40,074 nt of DNA from an uncultured Opitutia bacterium (GCA_903839035.1 CAIMAQ010000021.1:1-40074); one strand, 5' to 3'; shown: positions 25,781-35,523, numbered from the stretch's first letter. The notes: generated from the letters alone by a model not told the origin. Numbers and translations are program-made.

Positions 25781-28138
25781 TCAGTAGGTCATGCGCGTAC
25801 CCATATCCTTTGGCGGTTTCGGCACGTCGTCGAGATAAGCGTTGGCCGGCGGGGCCGGCCGGGCAGCGGGTTTGGTCAGGGTCGCCTCGACGACCTCCCC
25901 GGCCTGCACGGTGAACACAAAGTCATCCCCGGATTTATTCACCCCGGCGCGGGACCAGACCGGCGCGCGGCCGCCGAAATTGTCGCGGATGCGCAGCTCG
26001 CCGGCCCGCGCCGCCACGACCCGCAGCCAGACCGTCGCGTTGTTCTCCCGCCGGGCCGAGACCTTGTGCCCGCCCTCGGCGACGAGGTCGGTGAACGCCG
26101 CCTCAGGCCAGGCCCACGGTGTCGCCGGGAAAACCCGGATCGTCCCCCACCCGCCCGCGCCGGGCCGGGCATCCCAGCTCTGCAGCAGCATTTCGTGCAC
26201 CGCCGCATCGGCGAGAAAGTTACCCTCCAGCGTGAACGGACGGTAGTCGAACGCCGAGAACCCCGACTTGGTCTGGTCGCCGTTCGCGTGAAACCCGTTC
26301 CGCAGGATGAACGCGTGCAGGTAGGCCTTGAGATGCCAGAGCGCCGCCTCGGGCTCGCCAATCCGCGCCCGCAGCGCCGCCATCCACGTGTAGCTGTAGC
26401 CGCACCACTCGATCACGCCGAGCCGGTCAATGTCGGGAATCGTCGCGTGGATGATCGCCCGGTCCGACGCCGACCCCTCGATCGTCATCAGGTTGAAGGG
26501 GTAAACCGCCATCAGCGTCGCGAAATGCCGGTGGCTGAAGGTCAACTCCTCCACGGCGTTGAGCTTGAGGATGTTTTTGCCCGTGACGTGATACGGGCCG
26601 AGGCGGCGCGCCGTGTCGCGCCAGTCCGCCGCTGCCGCCGGGTCGCCCAGCTCCGCCGCCATCTCGGCGTTGCCGAGGAACAGCATGCGCAGGCACATGA
26701 GGTCGTAGTTGCTGTTGGGCTGGAGCCACGCGCGGCTGTCGTTGTTGAACGACTCGGGCGAGGACGAGAGCGGCAGCACGAGCACGCCGTTCGCGTCGGG
26801 CCGCAGCAGCCCGCGCAGCGCCCGGCCGACCTCGCGGCACCAGGGATAGGCCACGTCGCGCAGATAGGTCGCATCGCGGGTGTAGCGCCAGTGCAGGTAA
26901 TACAGGTGGCCCACCCAGGCGCCGTTCACCGGCGCGAGGCTGTACATCGCCCAGCCGCCGAGCGGCTCGCCCGCAAGGGTCATCACCGCCGGCACCGCGG
27001 CGCCGGGCTGGCCGAGAAATTCCGACGCGAACTTCCGAAACGCCGGCAGCCGGGCGTGCATGAAATCCAGAAACACCCGGCCCTCGTCGAAGCGCCCGGC
27101 GGCCTGGTAGGCCATGTACGTCATCTGCGTGTTGAGGTCGTGGTGGTAATCACCCTTCCACGGCGGCAACTCGCCCGCATCGGCCGTCCATACGCCCTGC
27201 AGCGGGATCGGCGGCGCCCCGGTGCGCGAGGCCGCGCCATAAAAATACTGCACGAGGTTGTAGTGCTGCTGCACCTGCGCGTCGGGCACCGTGACGGAGG
27301 ACTTCGCCCAAAAAACCCGCCACCATGCCGCATGGGTCGCGTGCCGCGCCGCAAATCCGGCGCGCAGAGCGGCCTCCACCTGGGCGCGCGCCGCCGCGAG
27401 CACGTCCACGCCGTCGTGCGGGGAAAAGGTCACTGTCGTGGCAATGAGCGTGGTGTCCGCCTCGCGCCGCGTCGCGACGTACACGCAGGTCACGTGGCCC
27501 TCGGCCGTGGACTGCGTGAACCACTGCGCGTCTCCCGCGCGGCCACGCACGGGATCGGGAAAGCCGATTTTCTTCACCGCCAGCGGCGCCAGCAACCGCA
27601 GCTCCCGGGGCGCGGCGCCCGGGACGCGCAGCAGCGCCACCGGGTGATCCGCGCTGAAAAACGCCTCCACTGCCCCGACCTTGCCCAGTGCCGCGCGGCC
27701 CGTGGCCGTGGTCAGGTCCAGCTCGAAACCCGTCACCGTCTGGCCCGGCGCCAGGTCGAGCTCCAGCCGGCCCGCCGGGATCTTCGTGGGATGGTCCGAG
27801 AAATAAGCGCCGTCCACGATCTTGCTGATGCCGGCGTTGTCCTTCGCCGCCACCAGCTTCTCCAGCTGCGCGTAGGTGAAGCCCTTGAGCGGGTTGCCGG
27901 GCGCGGGGCGCTCGTCCCACAGATCGCCGCGGTCAAGCGACAGGCGCAGCGTCCCACCCTCGCCCCACAGCAAGCCGCCCAGCAGGCCGTTGCCGAGGGG
28001 CAGGGCCTCATCCCACGTGGTGATCGGCGCGGTCAGGGCAAGCTTCATGGGATCAGCGGACGCCGGGGCCGCGCCGGCCAGGAGGGAAGCGGAGAGCAAC
28101 ACGGCAGCCAGACTCGCCCAGCGGGAGAATATTTTCAT
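25781..28138 (-). CDS. secreted GH95-like glycoside hydrolase
   Basis: The 785-residue protein begins with a signal peptide (core SLAAVLLSASLLAGAA). Its N-terminal domain opens with DEALPLGNGLLGGLLWG and LSLDRGDLWDERP, characteristic of glycoside hydrolase family 95 (alpha-L-fucosidase/galactosidase). The (alpha/alpha)6 barrel follows, with PLQGVWTAD, HHDLNTQMTYMAYQAAG, the SPESFNNDSRAW loop and FSHRHFATLMAVYP. A C-terminal beta domain contains ELRIRDNFGGRAPV. The usual HRHxSH motif is altered to SHRHFAT. Start at 28138 (MKIFSRW); the frame extends upstream to 28345 but without signal-like sequence. It would act outside the cytoplasm; the exact sugar is unknown. Confidence 0.85.
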   Translation of the reverse strand: MKIFSRWASLAAVLLSASLLAGAAPASADPMKLALTAPITTWDEALPLGNGLLGGLLWGEGGTLRLSLDRGDLWDERPAPGNPLKGFTYAQLEKLVAAKDNAGISKIVDGAYFSDHPTKIPAGRLELDLAPGQTVTGFELDLTTATGRAALGKVGAVEAFFSADHPVALLRVPGAAPRELRLLAPLAVKKIGFPDPVRGRAGDAQWFTQSTAEGHVTCVYVATRREADTTLIATTVTFSPHDGVDVLAAARAQVEAALRAGFAARHATHAAWWRVFWAKSSVTVPDAQVQQHYNLVQYFYGAASRTGAPPIPLQGVWTADAGELPPWKGDYHHDLNTQMTYMAYQAAGRFDEGRVFLDFMHARLPAFRKFASEFLGQPGAAVPAVMTLAGEPLGGWAMYSLAPVNGAWVGHLYYLHWRYTRDATYLRDVAYPWCREVGRALRGLLRPDANGVLVLPLSSSPESFNNDSRAWLQPNSNYDLMCLRMLFLGNAEMAAELGDPAAAADWRDTARRLGPYHVTGKNILKLNAVEELTFSHRHFATLMAVYPFNLMTIEGSASDRAIIHATIPDIDRLGVIEWCGYSYTWMAALRARIGEPEAALWHLKAYLHAFILRNGFHANGDQTKSGFSAFDYRPFTLEGNFLADAAVHEMLLQSWDARPGAGGWGTIRVFPATPWAWPEAAFTDLVAEGGHKVSARRENNATVWLRVVAARAGELRIRDNFGGRAPVWSRAGVNKSGDDFVFTVQAGEVVEATLTKPAARPAPPANAYLDDVPKPPKDMGTRMTY

Positions 28139-28357
28139 CAGCGGACAATCCGACCCTGTTAAAACCGCAGCCCCGCCGGACGGGAAGCGTATTCCCGCGC
28201 AAATTCCCCCCCGGAAAGGCGGACAGGTTCCGCGGCGGCCGTTCTGCTTGGGCACCCGCCGGGGTGTAAATTTTGTAATCTCTGACTCCTGCCCCGGTGC
28301 GCGATGGATTGACGCCCGAATTCCCGCTCGCCATTTAAGGCACATTCGTCCGCCCGC

Positions 28358-29317
28358 ATGAACGCATCCCTTCCCGCCGAAATCGCCTCACTCCTCCAGG
28401 ATGAGGCGTATGCCGTTCTCTGCCGGGAATCGCTGGTGGAGGAACTGGACAAGATCAAATCCGCCAAGGAACAGATCCTCACCACTCGTCCGCCCTTCGG
28501 CATGCTCGCCTCCAGCGAGGTCCGCCAGGAATTCCGGACCTCCCTCCGCGCCGCCATGGACAACGAGGCGGGCTTGCAGGCCCGCCTCGATCAGATCAGC
28601 CAGATCGATGCCTGGCTGAAGGATGACATCGATAAGGCGCTGCAGAATTACCTGCCGCTGGGCAGCCAGGACTACCGCATCTGCCACGAGGCCACCCAGG
28701 TCGTCGGCCACTGGGAACACACCATCCAGGCCCTGCATGAGCTGGCCGTGGCCCTGGCCCGGGACGCCCATGCGCTGAACGTGCTCGTGAAGGGTGGCAC
28801 CGTCTCCGACATGAAAGTGTCGCTCGTCCAGCAGATGCGCGCGCGCGCGCTTGCCAATCTCCGCGCCACGGCCCTCGGCATGCAGGCCGGGCTCAGCAGC
28901 GTGCTCGACGTGCAGCAGGAATTCATCCGCCTCTGCGACAGCGAGGCCGACGGCCTGAAGCTGCCCTCCCCCCCCGCCTTTCATGACGCCGCCTGGGTCG
29001 ACCACGTGGCCAAGCTCAGCGACTCCCAGGCCGGCGACGAACTCGGCGCCTGCGAGATTGAGTGCCGCGCCTTCTGCGCCACCGGCATGATCGCGCTCCT
29101 CCGCGAGGGCGGCGAGGTGCGCGAGTCCTGCATCGACGCCGGCCGCGCCCTCCTCGCGAAATACTGGCGCCAGCTGCAAATCCACGCCCAGGAGCATTAC
29201 GTCAAGGCCCGCGAGGTGGACGAGGTGATCGCCGAGCTGTCCAAGCACCGCGAGTCCGCCGACGCCAAGCGCCGGCAGGCCACCTTCGAAAGCGCCACCG
29301 TCGCCCACCTGCGCTGA
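28358..29317 (+). CDS. unrecognised helical cytosolic protein
   Basis: The 319-residue product has no signal peptide or membrane segment and is almost entirely helical. It carries charged heptad-like stretches at residues about 25-95 (ELDKIKSAKEQIL, ARLDQISQIDAWLKDDIDKAL) and about 255-315 (YVKAREVDEVIAELSKHRESADAKRR). In the middle are Cys residues at CDSEAD and a Cys pair in CEIECRAFC, not spaced like a classical zinc site. No family is recognised. It is divergent from the GH95-like gene and followed by a nested inverted repeat. A weak promoter candidate, TTGACG at 28309-28314, lies upstream with CATTTA 17 bases later. Confidence 0.75.
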   Translation: MNASLPAEIASLLQDEAYAVLCRESLVEELDKIKSAKEQILTTRPPFGMLASSEVRQEFRTSLRAAMDNEAGLQARLDQISQIDAWLKDDIDKALQNYLPLGSQDYRICHEATQVVGHWEHTIQALHELAVALARDAHALNVLVKGGTVSDMKVSLVQQMRARALANLRATALGMQAGLSSVLDVQQEFIRLCDSEADGLKLPSPPAFHDAAWVDHVAKLSDSQAGDELGACEIECRAFCATGMIALLREGGEVRESCIDAGRALLAKYWRQLQIHAQEHYVKAREVDEVIAELSKHRESADAKRRQATFESATVAHLR

Positions 29318-29333
29318 GTGGATTCGGGGTTGA

Positions 29334-29506
29334 ACCACGAATCACACGAAAACCGGACTATCGGAGTTTGCCCGCGAATCACGCCAATTTACGCGAATTG
29401 ATTCCGAACCCAAATCCTAAACTTTGGATCCGATCCATTCGCGCAAATTCGCGCGATTCGCGGGCAAGGATCGACGTTCCCGGGATACTTTCGTGTCTTT
29501 CGTGGT
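29334..29506. repeat. nested inverted repeat (CACGAA outer, CGCGAAT inner)
   Basis: Outer arms at 29334-29351 and 29489-29506 match at 16 of 18 positions and belong to the CACGAAAGA family. Nested inside, 29369-29394 and 29441-29466 match at 23 of 26 positions and belong to the CGCGAATGGA family, with weaker pairing continuing inward. The whole element fills the gap between the helical protein gene and the thymidine kinase gene, both on the plus strand. Confidence 0.85.
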
Positions 29507-29560
29507 GACCTACCCCACCGCGGACTGGCTTTTTCCCCGGGGTTCCGGAAACTGCCGGTC

Positions 29561-30142
29561 ATGGCCAAGCTCTACTTTTACTATTCGGCGATGAATGCGG
29601 GGAAGAGCACCGTGCTCCTCCAGTCGAGTTACAACTACCAGGAACGCGGCATGCGCACGCTGATGTTCATCCCCGCGATCGACACCCGCGCCGGCGCCGG
29701 CCGCATCGAGTCGCGCATCGGCCTCGGCGCCGATGGCATCGCCCTGCGCCTGGCGGAGAACATTTTCGAGGCCGTCCGCACCGCCCACGCCACGAAGCCC
29801 GTCGCGTGCGTGCTGGTGGACGAGGCGCAGTTTCTCACCCGCGCCCAGGTCGAGCAACTCACCGAGGTCGCCGACGTCCTGCGCATCCCCGTGCTCTGCT
29901 ACGGCCTGCGCACGGACTTCCAGGCGCAACTGTTCCCCGGCAGCGCGGCGCTGCTCGCCCTCGCCGACGACCTGATCGAGCTGAAAACCATCTGCCACTG
30001 CGGGCGCAAGGCCACCATGAACCTCCGCATCGCGGACGGCGGCCGCGCCGTCACCCAGGGCGTGCAGGTCGAGATCGGCGGCAACGGCCGCTACGTCGCG
30101 ATGTGCCGCCGCCATTACAAGGAGGCCGTCGCGTCGGCCTGA
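29561..30142 (+). CDS. tdk: thymidine kinase
   Basis: The 193-residue cytosolic enzyme phosphorylates thymidine with ATP for salvage. The P-loop AMNAGKST lies at residues 10-17, the DEAQ motif with catalytic Glu88 is at 87-90, and the zinc-binding ends Cys145/Cys147 (CHCG) and Cys182/His185 (CRRH) are both present. Length and order match type II thymidine kinases. Start at 29561 (MAKLYFYYS). The next gene begins 13 bases after the stop, so the two may be co-transcribed. Confidence 0.96.
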   Translation: MAKLYFYYSAMNAGKSTVLLQSSYNYQERGMRTLMFIPAIDTRAGAGRIESRIGLGADGIALRLAENIFEAVRTAHATKPVACVLVDEAQFLTRAQVEQLTEVADVLRIPVLCYGLRTDFQAQLFPGSAALLALADDLIELKTICHCGRKATMNLRIADGGRAVTQGVQVEIGGNGRYVAMCRRHYKEAVASA

Positions 30143-30155
30143 CCCGCGGTTGTCC

Positions 30156-31253
30156 ATGCGCCTGCTGCTTTTTCTCCTCATGACGCTTTCCGCCTCCGCC
30201 GGACAACTCCTCTTCATCGGCACCTACACGCGCACCACCAGCAAGGGTATCTACGCCGTGCGGCTCGACGAGACCACCGGGGCGCTGTCCACGCCGGTCC
30301 TCGCCGCCGCGACGCCCAGCCCGTCGTTCCTCGCCTTCGCCCCGGACCAGAAAACGCTCTACGCCGTGAGCGAGTCCAACGCGATGGCCGCAGCCTTCGG
30401 CACCGACCTCACGCACGGCACGCTCCGTCCGCTGCAGCCGCCCCAGCCTTCCGGCGGCGCGGCGCCGTGCCACCTCGTGGTGGACGCCACGTCGCGCATC
30501 CTCCTCGTCGCAAATTACCACACCGGCATCGTGGCCGCGATTCCGCTGCTGGCCGACGGCACCCTCGGAGCGCCCCACGCCATTCAGCATACCGGCCACA
30601 GCGTGGATCCCTCGCGCCAGACTTCGCCGCACGTGCACTCGGTCACGCTCTCCCCGGACGACCGTTTTGTGCTCGTCTGCGATCTCGGGCTCGACCGCAT
30701 TTTCACCTACCGGCTCGACGCCGCGAAGGCCACGCTCACCCCCGGCGAGCCGCCGTTTGTCGCCACCACCCCTGGCGCCGGCCCGCGGCATTTCACCTTC
30801 GGCGCCGACGGCCGCCACGCCTACGCCATCACCGAGATGGGCAGCACCGTCATCGCCTTTGACTACGACCCCGTCACGGGAGCGCTCACGATGCGGCAGA
30901 CGCTCTCGACCCTGCCGGCGAATTTCACGGGGACCTCCTCCGGCGCGGAAATCCGGCTGCACCCGAACGGCCGGTACCTCTACGCCTCCAATCGCGGCCA
31001 CGACAGCATCGCGGTGTTCGCTGTGGACCAGGCCACGGGCCGGCTCAGTCTCGTCGCCATCACGCCCTGCGGCGGAAAAAACCCGCGGAATTTTTCGCTC
31101 TCCCCGGACGGCGCCTGGCTCGTCTGCGCCAACCAGAATTCCAATTCACTCAGCGCGTTTAGCGTGGACGCCGCCACCGGCCGGCTCACGCCCACCGGGC
31201 ACACCGCCGAGGTGCCGCTGCCGGTCTGTGTACTGTTCGCGCGGCCGGCGTGA
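30156..31253 (+). CDS. secreted beta-propeller lactonase (6-phosphogluconolactonase-like)
   Basis: The 365-residue protein is a seven-bladed propeller of the lactonase/Pgl family. It starts with a signal peptide (RLLLFLLMTLSASAG) and then LLFIGTYTRTTSKGIYAVRLD, the standard family opening. Repeated blades contain LAFAPDQKTLYAVSE, VTLSPDDRFVLVCDLG and IRLHPNGRYLYASNRGHDS. Cytosolic Pgl hydrolyses 6-phosphogluconolactone; the signal peptide suggests a periplasmic lactone or other sugar lactone instead. The ATG at 30156 is used; a TTG at 30150 in frame would add two residues. It ends next to a composite inverted repeat. Confidence 0.88.
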   Translation: MRLLLFLLMTLSASAGQLLFIGTYTRTTSKGIYAVRLDETTGALSTPVLAAATPSPSFLAFAPDQKTLYAVSESNAMAAAFGTDLTHGTLRPLQPPQPSGGAAPCHLVVDATSRILLVANYHTGIVAAIPLLADGTLGAPHAIQHTGHSVDPSRQTSPHVHSVTLSPDDRFVLVCDLGLDRIFTYRLDAAKATLTPGEPPFVATTPGAGPRHFTFGADGRHAYAITEMGSTVIAFDYDPVTGALTMRQTLSTLPANFTGTSSGAEIRLHPNGRYLYASNRGHDSIAVFAVDQATGRLSLVAITPCGGKNPRNFSLSPDGAWLVCANQNSNSLSAFSVDAATGRLTPTGHTAEVPLPVCVLFARPA

Positions 31254-31255
31254 GG

Positions 31256-31380
31256 TAAGGCCGGGGCGTTGACCCAGCCGGTTTGGGGTGGGCGTCGGCG
31301 TCCCCACCGACGCATTCGCCGATGGGGACATCGGCGACCACCAAATAAAGACGGGGTCAGCGACCCCATCCTACAAAACC
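31256..31380. repeat. composite hairpin array between convergent genes
   Basis: Three hairpins lie in tandem: 31292-31298 with 31307-31313, 31317-31324 with 31329-31336 (perfect, loop GGGA), and 31353-31358 with 31362-31367. The first two are also roughly inverted relative to each other, and the last resembles the arms at 10183-10316. The outermost parts pair only loosely. The array fills the gap between the lactonase gene (plus) and the response regulator gene (minus), where a bidirectional terminator would be expected, but there is no long T tract. Confidence 0.6.
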
Positions 31381-31388
31381 CTCATCCC

Positions 31389-31823
31389 TCAAGCCGGCTT
31401 GGGCACCGGCAGCGGCCCGGGCATCGGGGCCGTCGTGGTGCTGCCGGGCTGGGTGGAAAATGCCGTCTCCAGGCAGCTCAACAGTTCCGACAGGGTGAAG
31501 GGCTTGGGCAGCAGCGCATGCGCCCCGCTTTTCCGCGCGATGTGGAGATAACTCTCGCTCGAGACGCGCCCGCCACCCGACGCGGCGATGATGCGGATCT
31601 CGGGATGGTGCCGGCGCACATCCGCCATGACCTCCAGGCCGTCCTTGTCGGGCATCAGCATGTCCGTGATGACGGCGTCAAATTTCTGCTCCTTCATCAA
31701 GCGCGCCGCCACGCGGCTGTCCGTCGTCCAAGTCACGTCGTGACCGGCCTTTTCAAGGAGGATCTTGGTCATCTCACAAATGTCCTCCTCGTCATCGATC
31801 ACTAAAATTTTGCGTTTGGTCAT
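31389..31823 (-). CDS. single-domain response regulator (CheY-like receiver)
   Basis: The 144-residue protein is a receiver domain without an output domain. The acidic pocket Asp10/Asp11/Glu12, the phosphoacceptor Asp54 (VITDMLMPDKDG), the Ser82 switch position (IAASGG) and Lys107 (LPKPF) are all in place. Residues about 127-144 are a Thr/Pro-rich tail (TTTAPMPGPLPVPKPA), not typical of the family. No histidine kinase is nearby, so its partner is unknown. It may act in a phosphorelay or by protein-protein contact. Confidence 0.92.
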   Translation of the reverse strand: MTKRKILVIDDEEDICEMTKILLEKAGHDVTWTTDSRVAARLMKEQKFDAVITDMLMPDKDGLEVMADVRRHHPEIRIIAASGGGRVSSESYLHIARKSGAHALLPKPFTLSELLSCLETAFSTQPGSTTTAPMPGPLPVPKPA

Positions 31824-32035
31824 AGCTGGAATCCCGACGCTACGGGCACCCCACCCCTGCTCAAGCCTACAGCTGTCAAAACCGTGTAAAGCTTTTCGGC
31901 GTACGCGTTTTTACCCGGATTTGACGGCCGACGGCATGCCAGCCCGCCCAACGGAACGGCCCGCCTGAAATATCATCCTGAAGCCACGGCGCGGGCTTGC
32001 TGCACGCGGGTCGTTCCGGCACAGCACTCCTCGCC

Positions 32036-32848
32036 ATGGCGAAACCCGACATCGATACCCCTTACCCGCTCACGCCCGCCCAGATCGCGCAGTTCCGTCG
32101 CGAGGGATTCATCAAACTCAAGCATGTTCTCTCGCCCGAGGCCATCGACTACTACGCCAAGGTCATCACGCCCGAGGTGTTCCGCCTCAACACCATGCAC
32201 CTGCCGATCGAGCAGCGCACCACGTACAACAAGGCGTTCCTCCAGGTCGGCAACATCTGGACCAAGAACGAGACCGTGAAGGAATTCTGCTGGAGCCAGC
32301 GCCTCGCCCGCCTGGCCGCCGAGCTGCTCGGCGTCCGCGGCGTGCGCATGTACCACGACCAGGCCCTCTACAAGGAGGCCGGCGGCGGCATCACCCCGTG
32401 GCACGCCGACCAGTACTACTGGCCGCTGAGCAGCGCGCAGAGCGTCACCGCGTGGATTCCCCTCCAGGCCGTGACCCAGGAGATGGGCCCGCTCGCGTTC
32501 TCCATCGGCAGCCACCAGTTTGAAGCCGGCCGCGAACTCGCCATCAGCGACGAGAGTGAGGCCCTGATCGGCCGCTCGCTCAAGGAGCGGAATTACCCGC
32601 TCAACGACACGCCGTTCGACCTCGGCGAAGTGAGCTTCCATTACGGGTGGACCTTCCACCGCGCCGGCCCGAACACGACGAAGATCCCGCGCGCCGTCAT
32701 GACGATCATCTACATGGACGAGGACATGCGCCTCCTCGAACCGAACACCAAGGCCCGTGAGGGCGATCGCGCCTACATCGCCCCCGACGTCGAAGTCGGC
32801 GCCGTCTTAAACGGCAAGATGACCCCGGTCATCTACCACGCCAAGTAA
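32036..32848 (+). CDS. phytanoyl-CoA dioxygenase (PhyH)-like oxygenase
   Basis: The 270-residue protein is a second Fe(II)/2-oxoglutarate oxygenase of the PhyH group. The iron ligands are His123-Ala124-Asp125 (TPWHADQYYWPL) and the distal His208 (TFHRAGPN), with an Arg about ten residues later (IPRAVMTIIYMD). The opening AQFRREGFIKLKHVL is family-like. It is not closely similar to the paralogue at 18719 outside these motifs. The ATG at 32036 is used because the residues read from 31997 lack family character. The substrate is unknown. Confidence 0.88.
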   Translation: MAKPDIDTPYPLTPAQIAQFRREGFIKLKHVLSPEAIDYYAKVITPEVFRLNTMHLPIEQRTTYNKAFLQVGNIWTKNETVKEFCWSQRLARLAAELLGVRGVRMYHDQALYKEAGGGITPWHADQYYWPLSSAQSVTAWIPLQAVTQEMGPLAFSIGSHQFEAGRELAISDESEALIGRSLKERNYPLNDTPFDLGEVSFHYGWTFHRAGPNTTKIPRAVMTIIYMDEDMRLLEPNTKAREGDRAYIAPDVEVGAVLNGKMTPVIYHAK

Positions 32849-32864
32849 GCCGGGATTTTCAGAG

Positions 32865-32944
32865 GATCGCAAAAGCGCGAAAGGGCAAAAACGAGGATAG
32901 GCGTCAGATTCCCGGTTTTCGCTCTTTCGCGCTTTTGCGATCCC
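32865..32944. repeat. inverted repeat, GCGAAAGG 8-bp-unit family
   Basis: Arms at 32865-32892 and 32917-32944 match at 26 of 28 positions. Each has three 8-bp units: GCAAAAGC, GCGAAAGG, GCAAAAAC on the left and GCAAAAGC, GCGAAAGA, GCGAAAAC when the right arm is reverse-complemented. It follows the dioxygenase gene by 16 bases. A lone arm of a related type (TTTGCGCTGCTTGCGCCTC) follows at about 32960-32985 without a partner. Confidence 0.88.
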
Positions 32945-33003
32945 GATCGAATCCGAGTCTTTGCGCTGCTTGCGCCTCTTCGCGGCCAATCTTCCGAGGC
33001 CTG

Positions 33004-33032
33004 TTGACCGCACCGTCGGCTCCAGCCACTGT
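33004..33032 (+). promoter_or_regulatory. putative promoter of hflX
   Basis: TTGACC (33004-33009) is followed after 17 bases by CACTGT (33027-33032), ten bases before the start codon. The same pair, TTGACC with CACTGT, occurs upstream of the tRNA-Gln gene. The -10 box is a poor match to the standard consensus, so the call rests on this parallel. Confidence 0.3.
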
Positions 33033-33042
33033 CTGACCTCCC

Positions 33043-34323
<1,281 letters not shown>

Positions 34324-34331
34324 ACCCGGAG

Positions 34332-34497
34332 TTTATCGCTAAAGCGCAAAAGAGCGAAAATTGGGAGGGTTGTCATTGCGAGGAGGCTGCAGGCCGACGC
34401 GGCAATCTATCCGGATGGATTGCCACGTCGCCCGTTGGGCCTCCTCGTAATGACAATCGGTTTCCCCCGTTTTGCTCCTTCGCGCTTTTGCGATAAA
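34332..34497. repeat. nested inverted repeat (GCAAAAGC outer, GTCATTGCGAGGAGG inner)
   Basis: Outer arms at 34332-34361 and 34468-34497 match at 24 of 30 positions and belong to the 8-bp-unit family seen at 32865. The inner element, 34370-34456, is a nearly complete long hairpin with arms starting TTGTCATTGCGAGGAGGC. Its sequence is of a widespread palindromic intergenic type, as I recall from unrelated bacterial genomes. The element lies between the convergent hflX and OppF-type genes, where it could also end transcription. Confidence 0.87.
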
Positions 34498-34506
34498 AAG
34501 CGTTAC

Positions 34507-35391
34507 TCAGCGATCCAGCTTCGCCAGCTCCTCGGCCACGCCGAAGTTCATCGGCACATCCGGATCGGACGACGGGATCGCCGACAACAACAGCTTGGTG
34601 TACGGATGCTCCGGTGCCGCAAAGATCCGCGCCGTCGGCGCCAGCTCGACGATCTTCCCGCGGCGCATCACCGCCACGCGGTCGCAGAAGTTGCGCACCA
34701 CATCCAGGTTGTGCGCCACAAACAGGTAGGTCAGCCGGAACTCCGCCTGCAGTTCCTTCAGCAAATCCAGCACCTGCGCCTGGATCGTCACGTCGAGCGC
34801 CGACGTCGCCTCGTCGCACACGATCAGCGACGGCCGCATGATCAGCGCCCGGGCGATGCCGATGCGCTGACGCTGCCCGCCGCTGAAGGCATGCGGGTAA
34901 CGCACCCGGTGCTCCGGCTTCAACCCCACCCGCCGCAGCGTCTCCGCCACCCGTTCGGCCAGCTCAGGGCCACGGGCGAGGCGGTGGATCACCAGCGGTT
35001 CGCCGACGATGTCGCCGACGGTCATGCGCGGGTTGAGCGAGGAAAACGGATCCTGGAACACCATCTGCGCGTGCTGCCGCAGCGGCTTGAGCGCGCGGTC
35101 CGACAGGCTCGCCAGGTCCACCGTGCGCCCGTCCGGCAGCCGGAAAATCACCTGACCCGCCGTCGGCTCGATCGCGCGCAGGATGCAACGCGCCGTTGTC
35201 GTCTTGCCCGAGCCGCTCTCGCCGACGAGCCCCAGCGTCTCGCCCGGCGCGAGATCGAAGCTCACGTCATCCACCGCCTTGGTCACACCTGTGACCTTCG
35301 GCCGGAACCCCCGGCTCATCACCGGGAAGTGCTTGCTCAGCCCGCGGACGGACAAGAGCGGGCTGGGCACGGGTGAGGGGTTATGGGCCAT
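34507..35391 (-). CDS. OppF/DppF-type ABC transporter ATP-binding protein
   Basis: The 294-residue protein is a peptide-type ABC importer ATPase. Walker A GESGSGKT is at about 57-64, the Q-loop in AQMVFQDPFSSLNP, the signature FSGGQRQRIGIARAL and Walker B LIVCDEATSALD are intact. The usual C-terminal Cys-rich extension (oligo_HPY) is missing: the protein ends soon after EHPYTKLLLSAIP. The start at 35391 (MAHNPS) is used. It is downstream of the OppD-type gene, with an inverted repeat at 35418-35497 in the 132-base gap. Permease and binding-protein genes are not in the window. Confidence 0.9.
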   Translation of the reverse strand: MAHNPSPVPSPLLSVRGLSKHFPVMSRGFRPKVTGVTKAVDDVSFDLAPGETLGLVGESGSGKTTTARCILRAIEPTAGQVIFRLPDGRTVDLASLSDRALKPLRQHAQMVFQDPFSSLNPRMTVGDIVGEPLVIHRLARGPELAERVAETLRRVGLKPEHRVRYPHAFSGGQRQRIGIARALIMRPSLIVCDEATSALDVTIQAQVLDLLKELQAEFRLTYLFVAHNLDVVRNFCDRVAVMRRGKIVELAPTARIFAAPEHPYTKLLLSAIPSSDPDVPMNFGVAEELAKLDR

Positions 35392-35417
35392 GGGCGATGG
35401 GAAAAATCCCAATGCAG

Positions 35418-35497
35418 ATCGCAAAAGTGCCAAAGTGTGAAAGCGCGAAAACCAGGAATTCCGATTCCCAGTTTTCGCACTTTCGCCCTTTTGCGAT
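35418..35497. repeat. inverted repeat with unequal 8-bp unit counts
   Basis: The left arm, 35418-35459, has four 8-bp units (GCAAAAGT, GCCAAAGT, GTGAAAGC, GCGAAAAC). The right arm, 35464-35497, when reverse-complemented has only three (GCAAAAGG, GCGAAAGT, GCGAAAAC). Both arms share the ends ATCGCAAAAG and the innermost GGAAT. The loop is four bases. It lies between the two Opp-type ATPase genes, apparently interrupting an operon. Confidence 0.85.
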
Positions 35498-35523
35498 AAA
35501 GATCGTTTCCGGATTCATGGCTC

